Position numbers and translations under genes: made by a program. A stretch of DNA of 64,000 bases, taken from contig OV696605.1 of NCBI GenBank assembly GCA_927797885.1, forward strand, positions 2,021,157 to 2,085,156, written 5' to 3'. The notes under the pieces are model-generated. The model had not been told where the DNA came from. It worked only from the letters and a program-made list of their open reading frames with translations, and made no database searches. Shown here in pieces: positions 18,739 to 27,343 of this stretch (positions are counted from its first letter, which is position 1; every line of letters begins with the position of its first letter). The DNA comes from Gloeomargaritales cyanobacterium VI4D9. Its GTDB lineage: Bacteria > Cyanobacteriota > Cyanobacteriia > Gloeomargaritales > Gloeomargaritaceae.

Positions 18739-19380
18739 ATGAAACGGCGCAATAACTTACTTTGGGGCATCGGTTTGGGTTTGGGGATCGGGTTAATCCT
18801 GACCCCGGCGGCGTTTGCCCAGACGGCTAATCCAGCCAATGTGGAAACCCTCCTGCAACGGGCGGTGGAACGGGGAAAGCGGGGGGATTTTGAGGCGGCG
18901 ATTTTTGAATTAAATCAGGTGATTAAATTAGCCCCCAATAATGCCACAGCCTTTACGTTGCGGGGGGTGGCGTACACCAATTTGGGCAATGCCAAACAGG
19001 CGTTGGAAGACTTTACCAAAGCGATTCAATTGGCACCCAAATCGGCGGCTCCCTATGGCTATCGGGGCATTGTGCGGCGGCAATTGCAGGATTTGCCAGG
19101 TGCTTTAGCAGATGTGAATGAGGCGATTAAATTAGAGGGCAAAAATCCCGGTCTTTATTCTTTTCGGGGGGCCCTCCATGCGGACAGCGGCGACCGAGCT
19201 AGGGCGATCAGCGATTTTCAACAGGCGGCGAAATTATTCGGAGAACGGGGGGACACGGAAGGGGTGAAGGAAATGCAGGAATTTATTGCCATTTTGGAAA
19301 AACAACCCGCCACACCCACGCCAGCACCCACCAAACCCGCTACCCAAGCGGCTCCCCTCAAGCCCACCCAACCCAAGTAG
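18739..19380 (+). CDS. Secreted TPR-repeat protein
   Basis: 213 residues. The start ATG 18739 has GGAGG 8 bases upstream; the GTG at 18730 overlaps that ribosome site. A signal peptide covers about 1-28 with cleavage near TPAAFAQ. Four TPR units (about 35-165) follow, then a Pro/Ala/Thr-rich tail (PTPAPTKPATQAAP). It is probably periplasmic or exported with a scaffold role. It ends 3 bp before the acyltransferase start, so the two form an operon. Confidence 0.88.
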   Translation: MKRRNNLLWGIGLGLGIGLILTPAAFAQTANPANVETLLQRAVERGKRGDFEAAIFELNQVIKLAPNNATAFTLRGVAYTNLGNAKQALEDFTKAIQLAPKSAAPYGYRGIVRRQLQDLPGALADVNEAIKLEGKNPGLYSFRGALHADSGDRARAISDFQQAAKLFGERGDTEGVKEMQEFIAILEKQPATPTPAPTKPATQAAPLKPTQPK

Positions 19381-19383
19381 GCC

Positions 19384-20019
19384 GTGCCCGCCCGGGAACC
19401 CTGGTCAGGGCTGGTGCTGTACCACCTGTTCAAGTGGCCGGTGGTGGCGCCCACCTTTTGGTGGTATCTACGGGGGCGGGTGGAGGGATTCGAGTATGTG
19501 CCCCGGCGGGGGGCTTTTGTGGCCGTATGCAATCACGCCAGCGATTTTGACCCCCCCCTCGTCTCCTGCGCCCTGGGTCGTCCCGTCGCCTATATGGCTA
19601 AGGCGGAATTATTTCAAGTGCCGGTGCTGGCGACCCTCATTCGGTGGTATGGGGCATTTCCCGTCCAGCGGGGCACCTCCGACCGGCAGGCCATCCAGGC
19701 AGCCTTAACCGCTTTGCGCCAGGGCTGGGCAACGGGCATTTTTTTATCCGGTACCCGCACCCCCGATGGCCGGGTCACGGAACCCAAATTAGGGGCGGCT
19801 CTGATTGCGGCCAAAGCCCAGGTTCCCCTCCTGCCGGTGATGCTCTGGGGTACCCAACACATTCGCCCCCCCGGTTGCCGTTGGCCCCGCTCCACCCCCG
19901 TCACCATCCGCATTGCCCCGCCGGTGGCACCCCCAGCCGATACCCAGCGGGAACACCTCACCCAAGTCACCTGGGACTGTTGCCGGATTTTGAACCAACT
20001 GCACGACCAGGGACGTTAA
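19384..20019 (+). CDS. PlsC-type 1-acyl-glycerol-3-phosphate acyltransferase
   Basis: 211 residues from GTG 19384. Motif I is intact (NHASDFDP, the H-x4-D catalytic pair at about 56). Motif II is present (GAFPVQRG). Motif III, canonical FPEGTRS, reads FLSGTRTPDGRV, so the usual Glu is Ser. The family adds the sn-2 acyl chain in phospholipid and glycolipid synthesis at the cytoplasmic membrane. The 3' end overlaps the convergent small membrane gene by 4 bp. The changed motif III could mean an altered acceptor. Confidence 0.88.
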   Translation: MPAREPWSGLVLYHLFKWPVVAPTFWWYLRGRVEGFEYVPRRGAFVAVCNHASDFDPPLVSCALGRPVAYMAKAELFQVPVLATLIRWYGAFPVQRGTSDRQAIQAALTALRQGWATGIFLSGTRTPDGRVTEPKLGAALIAAKAQVPLLPVMLWGTQHIRPPGCRWPRSTPVTIRIAPPVAPPADTQREHLTQVTWDCCRILNQLHDQGR

Positions 20020-20252
20020 TCCTGCCGCCGGTTCTGCCACCAATTGCGGGCCCCCGTGACCAACGCCCCCAACATCAACAGCCCAATCGCTGGTTGCCAC
20101 AGGGGTTGCCAGAGCCACAGCCAACCCTGCCACAGCCCCGGCCACGTGTCCCGGCTCACCAGCGCCACCCCAAACCCGACAAACCCCACCAACACCAGGA
20201 AAAAATTCAGCATCAGCAGGGTACTCAGCCACCCCTGGGAACGCTCAAGCAT
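20016..20252 (-). CDS. Small two-helix membrane protein coupled to glgB
   Basis: 78 residues with two hydrophobic helices (about 10-32 and 48-66) rich in Trp and Leu, and a basic tail (NWWQNRRQD). Its ATG (20252) lies inside the last codons of glgB, an 8-bp overlap typical of translational coupling. No family is recognised. The reading frame uses the same GC-rich codons as the neighbours, and the antisense frames are less protein-like, so I take it as real. Confidence 0.7.
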   Translation of the reverse strand: MLERSQGWLSTLLMLNFFLVLVGFVGFGVALVSRDTWPGLWQGWLWLWQPLWQPAIGLLMLGALVTGARNWWQNRRQD

Positions 20253-22527
20253 CCCCGGACACCCCCTGGGACTTCTGCCGGTCGAGCTTGAAAACCATCA
20301 CCCCCAAGGGCGGCAAACATAAATCCAGAGAACAGGGCCGCCCGTGATAGCCCCATTCATCCGTCCATTTACCCCCCAAATTCCCCATATTAGAGCCACC
20401 AAATTCCCGGGCATCGCTGTTAAATAACTCCCGATAAAAACCCGGTTCCGGCACCCCAATCCGGTAGTGGGCGTGGGGTTGGGGCGTGAAATTACACACC
20501 ACAATTAAATAATTGCTCCGGTCTTTATCGTAGCGAATAAATGACACCACACTGTGGCGATTGTCCGCACAATCAATCCACTCAAATCCATCCAGGGTAA
20601 AATCCTGCGTGTAGAGTGCCGGTTCCTGGCGGTATAAATGGATTAAACTCGTGAGATAGTGCTTCAAGGTTTGATGGCGGTCATACTGGAGCAAATGCCA
20701 CTCCAAATCCCCCCACACATTCCATTCCTGCCACTGCCCAAACTCCATGCCCATAAATAGGGTTTTCTTCCCCGGATGGGTGAACATATAGGCAAATAAA
20801 GCCCGCATATTGGCAAATTTTTGCCACTCATCCCCCGGCATTTTGGACAGCAAACTTGCCTTGCCATGCACCACCTCATCGTGGGAAAGGGCCAGCATAA
20901 AATTCTCGCTAAACGCGTACCAAATGCCAAAGGTAATATTGTTTTGGTGGAACTGGCGAAACCAGGGGTCCATGCGGAAATAATCCAGGGTATCGTGCAT
21001 CCAACCCATGTTCCATTTCAGATTGAAACCCAACCCCCCCACGTAGGTCGGCCAGGACACCATCGGCCAAGCCGTAGATTCCTCCGCAATGGATAAAATG
21101 CCCGGAAAATAACTAAAAATCACGTGGTTCACCTGGCGCAAAAAATCCACCGCTTCGATATGTTCCCTGCCCCCGTATTGATTGGTGACCCATTCCCCCT
21201 CCCGGCGACCGTAGTCCAAATAAATCATCGAAGCCACCGCATCCACCCGAATCCCATCAATGTGGTATTTATCAAACCAAAATAGGGCATTGGCGACCAG
21301 GAAATTTCGCACCTCCGGGCGGCCATAATCAAAGACCAAGGTGCCCCATTCCTTATGTTCGCCCTTGCGGGGGTCGCTGTATTCGTAGAGGTGCGTCCCA
21401 TCAAAAAAAGCCAACCCATGCCCATCTTTCGGGAAATGCCCCGGCACCCAATCCACAATCACCCCAATCCCATTTTGGTGACATTGATCCACAAAATACA
21501 TGAAATCCTGGGGAGAACCATAACGGGAGGTGGCCGCATAATAACTCACCACCTGATAGCCCCAGGAACCATCAAAAGGATAGTCCGCCACCGGCAGTAA
21601 TTCCACATGGGTAAACCCCATTTCTTTCACATAGGGAATCAGTTCATGAGCCAATTCCCGATAGGTCAAATAACGAGCCCCTAGGTTCCATTCAGAAACA
21701 GCCACAGGCTCAGTTTGATCCGGTGTTGGTGTATCAAACGCCCGGTGCAACCAGGAACCCAAATGCACCTCATAAACCGCAATTGGTTGGGTGAGAATGT
21801 TCGTGTGCCGCCGCTGTTCTAACCACTCCTGATCCCCCCAGGTGTAGCGGTCTAAATCCGTGACAATGGAAGCGGTTTTCGGGCGGACTTCCTGACGGAA
21901 ACTAAAGGGGTCAGACTTTTCGTAAATATGCCCTTCCCAATTTTTGATTTCGTATTTATAGGCCGTGCCTTCGTGCAGTTCCGGGATAAACAATTCCCAA
22001 ATACCCGTGTGGCCTTTCCGCATCTGGTGGAGCCGCCCATCCCAACCATTAAAATCCCCAATCACGGAAACGTTGCGGGCGTTCGGTGCCCAAACCGCAA
22101 AATAGACCCCGCTCACCCCATCCATGACTGTGAGATGACTGCCCAATTTTTCATAAATTCGGTGATGATTGCCCTCCCCAAACAGGTGCAGGTCAAAATC
22201 GGTCAATTTCGGGGTTTTGAAAGCGTAGGGGTCATAGAAAACCCGCTCCCGTTCCCCCTCCTTCACCCGGAGCTGGTAATTGGGCAATTCCGCCATCGGC
22301 AGTAAACATTCAAACAGATGGGGGTTCTGCTTGGGGGTCATGGGAAATTCCTGCCGCAGGGTCGGGCAAACCACCCAAGCCGCCTCCGCGTGGGGCAGAT
22401 AGGCCCGGATATGCCATTGGGTCTGCCCGTCGCACTCCACCGGATGGGGGCCGAGCACCGCAAAGGGGTCATGGTGCTGGTTGCGAACCAACAAATCCAC
22501 TTGGTCTTGACTCAGAAGTAGGGTCAT
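20245..22527 (-). CDS. glgB: 1,4-alpha-glucan branching enzyme
   Basis: 760 residues. It makes the alpha-1,6 branches of glycogen. The order is an N-terminal CBM48 pair (about 15-215, with [10 protein letters not shown] and [21 protein letters not shown], the latter strings being family signatures), then the GH13 barrel. Catalytic residues are Asp429 in DGIRVDAV, Glu482 in AEESTAW and the transition-state Asp550 in SHDEVVHG. The C-terminal beta domain ends at about 750. ATG at 22527. The gene is followed by an overlapping small membrane protein gene. Confidence 0.98.
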   Translation of the reverse strand: MTLLLSQDQVDLLVRNQHHDPFAVLGPHPVECDGQTQWHIRAYLPHAEAAWVVCPTLRQEFPMTPKQNPHLFECLLPMAELPNYQLRVKEGERERVFYDPYAFKTPKLTDFDLHLFGEGNHHRIYEKLGSHLTVMDGVSGVYFAVWAPNARNVSVIGDFNGWDGRLHQMRKGHTGIWELFIPELHEGTAYKYEIKNWEGHIYEKSDPFSFRQEVRPKTASIVTDLDRYTWGDQEWLEQRRHTNILTQPIAVYEVHLGSWLHRAFDTPTPDQTEPVAVSEWNLGARYLTYRELAHELIPYVKEMGFTHVELLPVADYPFDGSWGYQVVSYYAATSRYGSPQDFMYFVDQCHQNGIGVIVDWVPGHFPKDGHGLAFFDGTHLYEYSDPRKGEHKEWGTLVFDYGRPEVRNFLVANALFWFDKYHIDGIRVDAVASMIYLDYGRREGEWVTNQYGGREHIEAVDFLRQVNHVIFSYFPGILSIAEESTAWPMVSWPTYVGGLGFNLKWNMGWMHDTLDYFRMDPWFRQFHQNNITFGIWYAFSENFMLALSHDEVVHGKASLLSKMPGDEWQKFANMRALFAYMFTHPGKKTLFMGMEFGQWQEWNVWGDLEWHLLQYDRHQTLKHYLTSLIHLYRQEPALYTQDFTLDGFEWIDCADNRHSVVSFIRYDKDRSNYLIVVCNFTPQPHAHYRIGVPEPGFYRELFNSDAREFGGSNMGNLGGKWTDEWGYHGRPCSLDLCLPPLGVMVFKLDRQKSQGVSGDA

Positions 22528-22742
22528 GTAAAAGCCAACGCCTCAAAATCAGGTTTAAATCCATAGAAACTTGGGAAATGCTACCAAATCCCCGCCCTTT
22601 CAGGGTACCGGAACTGTTCCCCTGGTGATCCGTCTGGGAGGACAGGGGTGATCCACCGCCCCCAGGGCAAGGGCATCCTGCCTTTAGAATAGGGTCAGCG
22701 GTGCCACACTTGACGATCAAAACCGTTGGAGGTCTGAAATTT

Positions 22743-23264
22743 ATGTGGAGTACACACCATTGGCGGGGTGGGTTGGTCGGTTTGGCTTTGTTAGTCGGGA
22801 CAGCGAGCTTTGCCCTTGGGGCAGACGCCAACCCCAAAAAGTTGAGTTTTTACTGCGGCACCAGCCAAGGTTCCCCGGCGACTTTGGCCAAATCCGGTAA
22901 TCGCATTGTGCCGATCATCCGTTGGAGTTCCGATGCCTTTAGCGACAGCGGCTTTTCCCCCGAACGCCGGTGCCAAGAGGTGTCCAAACGCTTCCAAACC
23001 TACTACGACGATGGCAGTTTGAGTTTCATTACCACCGGGCGCATGAACGGCCAGAACGTGGTCTGTGTGGCCCGGAGCCATGGGGGGCCCTGTGCCGGTC
23101 TGCTGTTTACCCTCAAACCCGGTGCCAACCCCACCCAAGTCATCAACCAGTTGTTCAACATCCGCACCCGTGCCTCCGGCCCGCTCAACGAAACCACCGC
23201 CCGTCCCTACATTGACTTCGAGGAATTTCTCACCGGCGACGACACCCCCGAACCCACCCCGTAA
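22743..23264 (+). CDS. COP23-domain secreted protein
   Basis: 173 residues from ATG 22743, which has GGAGG about 10 bases upstream; the GTG at 22701 is less likely. A signal peptide (about 1-27, ending FALGADA) is followed by the COP23 domain: a cysteine-containing start KLSFYCGTSQGSPATLA, PIIRWSSDAF, ERRCQEVSKRFQ, VVCVARSHGGPC and LFTLKPGANP. COP23 was named for a circadian-oscillating membrane protein in cyanobacteria; its function is unknown. The protease gene follows after 3 bp, a pairing that suggests a shared envelope role. Confidence 0.85.
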   Translation: MWSTHHWRGGLVGLALLVGTASFALGADANPKKLSFYCGTSQGSPATLAKSGNRIVPIIRWSSDAFSDSGFSPERRCQEVSKRFQTYYDDGSLSFITTGRMNGQNVVCVARSHGGPCAGLLFTLKPGANPTQVINQLFNIRTRASGPLNETTARPYIDFEEFLTGDDTPEPTP

Positions 23265-23267
23265 CCC

Positions 23268-24053
23268 TTGAAATGTTCCATCCGCTGGCTGGGGCTGTGG
23301 GGGGTCGCCCTCCTCGCAGGTCTAGGGCTGTGGGAATGGTACCTGGCCCGTCCCCGTCGCCCAGCCGTCCCCCAGTTGTCAGAAGCCCTGCTCAACCGCC
23401 TCGCCCGTAGCGTCACCGTCAAGGTGGTGGTGGGACGAAATTGGGGTTCCGGGGTATTGGTCGCTCGGCACGGGCAAACCTACACCCTGGTCACCAATCA
23501 CCATGTCCTGGAGGGGGACAGCCAGGCCACCGCCTACCAGGTGCGTACCCCCGATGGCCGCCTGCACCCCGTCCAATCCCCCGCCCGCATCGCCCCCAAC
23601 GGCGTGGACGTGGCCGCCCTGCGCTTCACCAGCGACCAGCCCTATCCCGTCCTCTGTAGCCAACCCCAACTACCGGCGGTGGGTGACCCGGTATTTGCCG
23701 CAGGGTTCCCCTTTCCCACCGAGGGGCAAGCCGACCCTGGTTTGGTCTTTACCACGGGACAGGTACAGCTGATTTTGCCCCAATCCCTGGAGGGCGGCTA
23801 CCGGCTGGGCTACACCAACCCGATTGAGAAAGGCATGAGCGGCGGCCCGGTTTTGAATCGCCATGGCCGTTTGGTGGGCTTGAATGGGGTACACCAAAAC
23901 CCCCTCTGGGGCGACCCCTACCGTTACGCCAGCGGTGCGGTGCCCCCCCCGGAATTGCGGGCGCAACTGGGGGATTACAGTTGGGCCATCCCCGTCGTGC
24001 AGGTGTGGCAAGGCTTGAGGATGACCGCTCCCCCCTGCCCAGAAACGCCATGA
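23268..24053 (+). CDS. Trypsin-like serine protease, membrane anchored
   Basis: 261 residues. The only reasonable start is TTG 23268, directly after the COP23 stop, so translation probably depends on coupling. An N-terminal anchor (about 5-25) is followed by a trypsin fold: His79 in TNHHVLEG, Asp114 in NGVDVAALRF and Ser191 in GMSGGPVLN. There is no PDZ domain. It resembles the short trypsin-like peptidases of cyanobacteria, not the Deg proteases (compare 57534-58772). Confidence 0.88.
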   Translation: MKCSIRWLGLWGVALLAGLGLWEWYLARPRRPAVPQLSEALLNRLARSVTVKVVVGRNWGSGVLVARHGQTYTLVTNHHVLEGDSQATAYQVRTPDGRLHPVQSPARIAPNGVDVAALRFTSDQPYPVLCSQPQLPAVGDPVFAAGFPFPTEGQADPGLVFTTGQVQLILPQSLEGGYRLGYTNPIEKGMSGGPVLNRHGRLVGLNGVHQNPLWGDPYRYASGAVPPPELRAQLGDYSWAIPVVQVWQGLRMTAPPCPETP

Positions 24054-24077
24054 CACCCCCCCCATTCACGGTAAAAT
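24050..24077 (+). promoter_or_regulatory. Possible sigma70-type promoter of psbO
   Basis: ATGACA (24050-24055) and TAAAAT (24072-24077) are separated by 16 bp and lie 36 bp before the psbO ATG. This is inferred from sequence only. Confidence 0.4.
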
Positions 24078-24112
24078 AAGGTGCCACGTCTGTTGTGTTG
24101 TTGAGGTTGGTT

Positions 24113-24964
24113 ATGGGGTATCGTGCATTACTCGCTGTATTGCTCATGTGCTGTCTGACTCTGGTTACTGCCTGTGCCCCCGCCGTGGGCACCACCGCCG
24201 AAGGGCTGACCTATGACCAGATCAAGAGTCTCTCCTACGACCAGGTGAAGGGAACGGGTTTAGCCAACAAATGTCCCCAGCTCAGTGATTTCGCCCGAGG
24301 CTCCCTCAGCCTCAACCCGGAGCAAAAGTATCGGATCACCGATTTGTGTTTGGAACCCACCAGTTTTTTTGTCAAGGAAGAACCGGTTAACAAGCGTCAA
24401 GAAGCCACCTTTGTCCCCGCCAAACTCCTGACCCGCGCCACCTCTTCGATTGATGCGGTGGAGGCGGATTTGGAAGTTGCCCCGGACGGGGTGCTGACCC
24501 TCAAGGAAAAAGATGGCATTGATTTCCAAGCCATTACCGTGCAGTTGCCGGGGGGGGAGCGGGTGCCTTTCCTGTTTACCATCAAGGAATTGGTGGCCCA
24601 AACCAAACCCGGTGCGACGGTGATCAACACCTCCACGGATTTTTCCGGTACCTTCCAGGTGCCCTCCTACCGCTCCGCCCTGTTTCTCGACCCCAAGGGA
24701 CGGGGGTTAGCTACAGGCTATGACAATGCGGTGGCCTTGCCTGCCCAGGCGGACGATGCCCGGTTGGGGGGTGCCAATGTCAAGACTGTAGAAATCCAGG
24801 AAGGCCATTTATCCCTCCAAGTCGCCCAGGTGGACGGCAGTACCGGGGAAATCGCTGGCACCTTCGAGAGTGAACAACCCTCGGATACGGATTTGGGTGC
24901 CCGGGAACCCCTGGATGTGAAAATTCGGGGCATTTTCTACGCCCGGGTACGCCCCGCTGTCTGA
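24113..24964 (+). CDS. psbO: Photosystem II manganese-stabilising protein PsbO
   Basis: 283 residues. PsbO is the 33-kDa extrinsic subunit that stabilises the Mn4CaO5 cluster on the lumenal side. The start is ATG 24113. A signal peptide with a hydrophobic core ends at LVTACAPA. The mature protein begins near LTYDQIKSLSYDQVKGTGLANKCP and has both conserved cysteines (NKCPQL and ITDLCLEP), the GGERVPFLFT stretch and the conserved KGRGLATGYDNAVALP loop. Length and motifs are normal. A strong hairpin follows at 24973-25014. Confidence 0.98.
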   Translation: MGYRALLAVLLMCCLTLVTACAPAVGTTAEGLTYDQIKSLSYDQVKGTGLANKCPQLSDFARGSLSLNPEQKYRITDLCLEPTSFFVKEEPVNKRQEATFVPAKLLTRATSSIDAVEADLEVAPDGVLTLKEKDGIDFQAITVQLPGGERVPFLFTIKELVAQTKPGATVINTSTDFSGTFQVPSYRSALFLDPKGRGLATGYDNAVALPAQADDARLGGANVKTVEIQEGHLSLQVAQVDGSTGEIAGTFESEQPSDTDLGAREPLDVKIRGIFYARVRPAV

Positions 24965-24972
24965 CCCCGAAC

Positions 24973-25014
24973 GCCCCTTCTCGGTGACAATACGGTTGCC
25001 AACCGGGAGGGGGC
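24973..25014 (+). terminator. Stable hairpin after psbO
   Basis: GCCCCTTCTCGGT pairs with ACCGGGAGGGGGC over 13 positions with two G-U wobbles and a 16-base loop. The following U-run is weak, so termination or mRNA stabilisation are both possible. Confidence 0.5.
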
Positions 25015-25075
25015 TTGCTACGCTTAAATGTGGTTAAGTTGGGTCGCCCATCCTGTTCCATCCTCCCCAAAACCT

Positions 25076-25879
25076 ATGCCTCTGATTGTCAATCCGCCTT
25101 CGGAACGCCGTGATGGTCAGGTGAATGACCTCAAACACCAGTCCCTGGCCTGGTTAAAATCCTATCGAGCCACGGGGGATATGGAACTGCGGAACCGCCT
25201 GGTGGAAGCCAATTTAGGGTTGGTACGGCAGGAAGCCCATCGTTGCCACCACTGCTCCGGGGAACCTTTTGAGGATTTGATGCAGGTGGGGATCTTGGGC
25301 TTAATTCAGGCGATTGAGCGGTTTGATCTGGAGCGGGGCGTGGCCTTTAGTAGTTTTGCCCTGCCCTATGTGCGGGGTGCCATGCAACACTACCTGCGGG
25401 ATCAGTGCCCCACCGTGCGTTTACCCCGGCGGTGGCAGGAATTGTACCAACGGGCGACCCAGTGGATTGGTCAGTGGCGGCAGACCGAGGGGCGGGAACC
25501 CACCACCCAGGAATTGGCTGCCGGGCTAGGGATTTCGGTACAGGAATGCCAGGAAGCCCAGATGGCGTGGCAAAATCAATCCCTCGTCAGTTTGGATATG
25601 TGCGTGGGGGATGAGGAAGGCCGTCCCCTGTCTTTGGGCGAGCAGATTTGCGACCCGGAGTACCGTAGTTTCCAACTGGCGCAGGAAGACCGCCTGCATT
25701 TGGAACAGTGTTTACTGCGTTTGGAAAGCCGCACCCGGGAAATTTTGGAGTTTGTGTTTCTCCACGAATTTACCCAAAAAGAAGTGGCGGATTCCCTGAA
25801 AGTCAGCGTAGTGACGGTTTCCCGGCACCTGAAAAAAGGACTGAAACGGCTCCAGGAATTATTAACAGAAGCAGGGTGA
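25076..25879 (+). CDS. sigF: Group 3 RNA polymerase sigma factor (SigF type)
   Basis: 267 residues from ATG 25076 (an ATG at 25028 would add 16). Region 2 is present (NLGLVRQEAHRC, FEDLMQVGILGLIQAIERFD, FSSFALPYVRGAMQHYLRD), region 3 (REPTTQELAAGLGIS) and region 4 with the HTH (FTQKEVADSLKVSVVTVSR). Group 3 sigma factors of the SigF class direct pilus, motility and stress genes in cyanobacteria. No anti-sigma gene is adjacent. The ROK kinase gene overlaps the stop by GTGA. Confidence 0.9.
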   Translation: MPLIVNPPSERRDGQVNDLKHQSLAWLKSYRATGDMELRNRLVEANLGLVRQEAHRCHHCSGEPFEDLMQVGILGLIQAIERFDLERGVAFSSFALPYVRGAMQHYLRDQCPTVRLPRRWQELYQRATQWIGQWRQTEGREPTTQELAAGLGISVQECQEAQMAWQNQSLVSLDMCVGDEEGRPLSLGEQICDPEYRSFQLAQEDRLHLEQCLLRLESRTREILEFVFLHEFTQKEVADSLKVSVVTVSRHLKKGLKRLQELLTEAG

Positions 25880-26859
25880 CTGACCCGGATAGCTGGGTTT
25901 TGGCGGTGGATTTAGGCGGCACTCGCCTCCGTATGGCTGTGGTGACCCCCGCCGGAGAATTGCTTTACGAGGAACAACACCCCACCCCCAAGACTCGCCC
26001 AGACATTTTGGCGCAGATATGGGCACTGCTTGACCGGGGGCGAGACTGGGTGGCGGCACAGGGCAAAGGGTTAAGGGGAATTGGCATCAGCACCGGCGGG
26101 CGGGTGGACTTTGAGCGGGGGGAAGTGGTGGATGCGACCGCCCTCCTCCCGGATTGGCGCAGGGTACCCCTACGGGATTTGACCGTGGAACATCTGGGGT
26201 TACCCACCTGGGTGGATAACGATGGCAACTGCGCCGCCCTGGGGGAACTGTGGTTTGGAGCGGGGCAAGATTGCCACCATTTCCTGAGTGTGGTGGTGGG
26301 CACGGGCATCGGCGGGGGGGTGGTCCTCGACCGGCAAGTACTCCGGGGTGTCGCTGGCACCGCCGGGGAACTGGGGCATATCAGCGTGGATTACCAAGGA
26401 CCGGTGTGCCCCTGCGGCAACTGGGGTTGTGTGGAACTGTTTGCTTCCGGGTCGGGCTTGGCGAATTTGGCGCAAACCCTCTGGGAAGCGGGTGTATTAC
26501 AATTTACCCATAAAACCATTACATCAGCAACGGAAATTACCGCCCGGGAGGTGGGGGAGGCGGCTCGGTTGGGTAATCCGGTGGCGCAGGATTTGATCCA
26601 GCGGGCGGGGCGGATTTTGGGCACGGCGTTGACCAGTCTGCTCCACACCCTTAACCCGGAGCGGGTGATTGTGGGCGGCACGGTTTTAGACCTGGGGGAG
26701 GACTACTGGCAACCCTTGGTGAACACCGTCCAGTCCCGGGCGATGGCTCCGGCTCCCCTGGTGCGCTCGCCCTTAAGGGAGGCGGGGTTACTGGGAGCGG
26801 CGGCGTTGGTGTGGCAAAACGGTGCATCTGAGGGAATCAAACCGCCCCAATCACCCTAA
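25876..26859 (+). CDS. ROK-family sugar kinase (glucokinase-like)
   Basis: 327 residues from GTG 25876, which overlaps the sigF stop (GTGA). The N-terminal phosphate loop is AVDLGGTRLRMAVV, followed by the second ATP motif GTGIGGGVVL. The ROK zinc motif CPCGNWGCVE lies at about residue 176-185, preceded by GELGHISVD with the metal-binding His. Likely a glucose or related hexose kinase feeding glycogen or glycolysis, which is inferred from family. The coupling with a sigma factor gene is unusual and may be only positional. Confidence 0.9.
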   Translation: MTDPDSWVLAVDLGGTRLRMAVVTPAGELLYEEQHPTPKTRPDILAQIWALLDRGRDWVAAQGKGLRGIGISTGGRVDFERGEVVDATALLPDWRRVPLRDLTVEHLGLPTWVDNDGNCAALGELWFGAGQDCHHFLSVVVGTGIGGGVVLDRQVLRGVAGTAGELGHISVDYQGPVCPCGNWGCVELFASGSGLANLAQTLWEAGVLQFTHKTITSATEITAREVGEAARLGNPVAQDLIQRAGRILGTALTSLLHTLNPERVIVGGTVLDLGEDYWQPLVNTVQSRAMAPAPLVRSPLREAGLLGAAALVWQNGASEGIKPPQSP

Positions 26860-26869
26860 AAATAGGCAC

Positions 26870-26897
26870 AAAAAAAGCTGCACCCTAAGGATGCAGC
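26870..26897 (-). terminator. Intrinsic terminator of the 59-codon gene
   Basis: Read on the minus strand: GCTGCATCC, a 3-base loop, GGGTGCAGC (one G-U), then seven T. This is a textbook rho-independent terminator 22 bp after the stop of the small gene. It also faces the convergent ROK gene. Confidence 0.85.
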
Positions 26898-26918
26898 CGA
26901 CGGCTCGGGATGGTTTAC

Positions 26919-27098
26919 TTAGGCTTCCCCAAACACTTCCAGATCGTCCGGGTCCACAAAGTGGCAAATGGCATCATCAATACAGATGACCGCCCAGCCC
27001 GCAGCATTGATATTCACCAGGGTATAGGGGGCTTCATCCACGAAAAACCCCTTGTGATTGCGGGTTCCGGGTTTGACTTGCACAGCTTTTCCTTGCAT
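26919..27098 (-). CDS. Conserved-looking small protein, 59 residues
   Basis: The start is ATG 27098 with GGAGG six bases upstream; the longer open frame to 27398 has no ribosome site. The peptide (MQGKAVQVKPGTRNHKGFFV..) has alternating hydrophobic residues like a small SH3-like beta barrel, ends in an acidic tail (VDPDDLEVFGEA) and contains one Cys. No membrane segment. I do not recognise the family. The strong ribosome site and terminator show a real single-gene transcription unit. Confidence 0.8.
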   Translation of the reverse strand: MQGKAVQVKPGTRNHKGFFVDEAPYTLVNINAAGWAVICIDDAICHFVDPDDLEVFGEA

Positions 27099-27343
27099 AG
27101 AGCGCCTCCAGGGAATAAAAATAAATCGGTTGAATGTGAGTCCAAGATTAGCATTGCCCATGAGAATCTGGGCATAAAGTTTTCCAAAAAAATCTGACGG
27201 ATTATCACGGCTTGCCCCCCGGTTGTAACGACGTTGCAAGGAATACATGAAATTCCCGGCATTTATACCTAAAGATAGACCCAGTTTGTAGCCGAATTCA
27301 CCGATTTTCCCGGAAATTTTGTCATATTTTTTAATAAACGCTC

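Noticed and set aside
19644-20291. 215-codon Pro/His-rich frame
   Set aside because: Out-of-frame reading of the PlsC gene running into the glgB end; composition is not protein-like.
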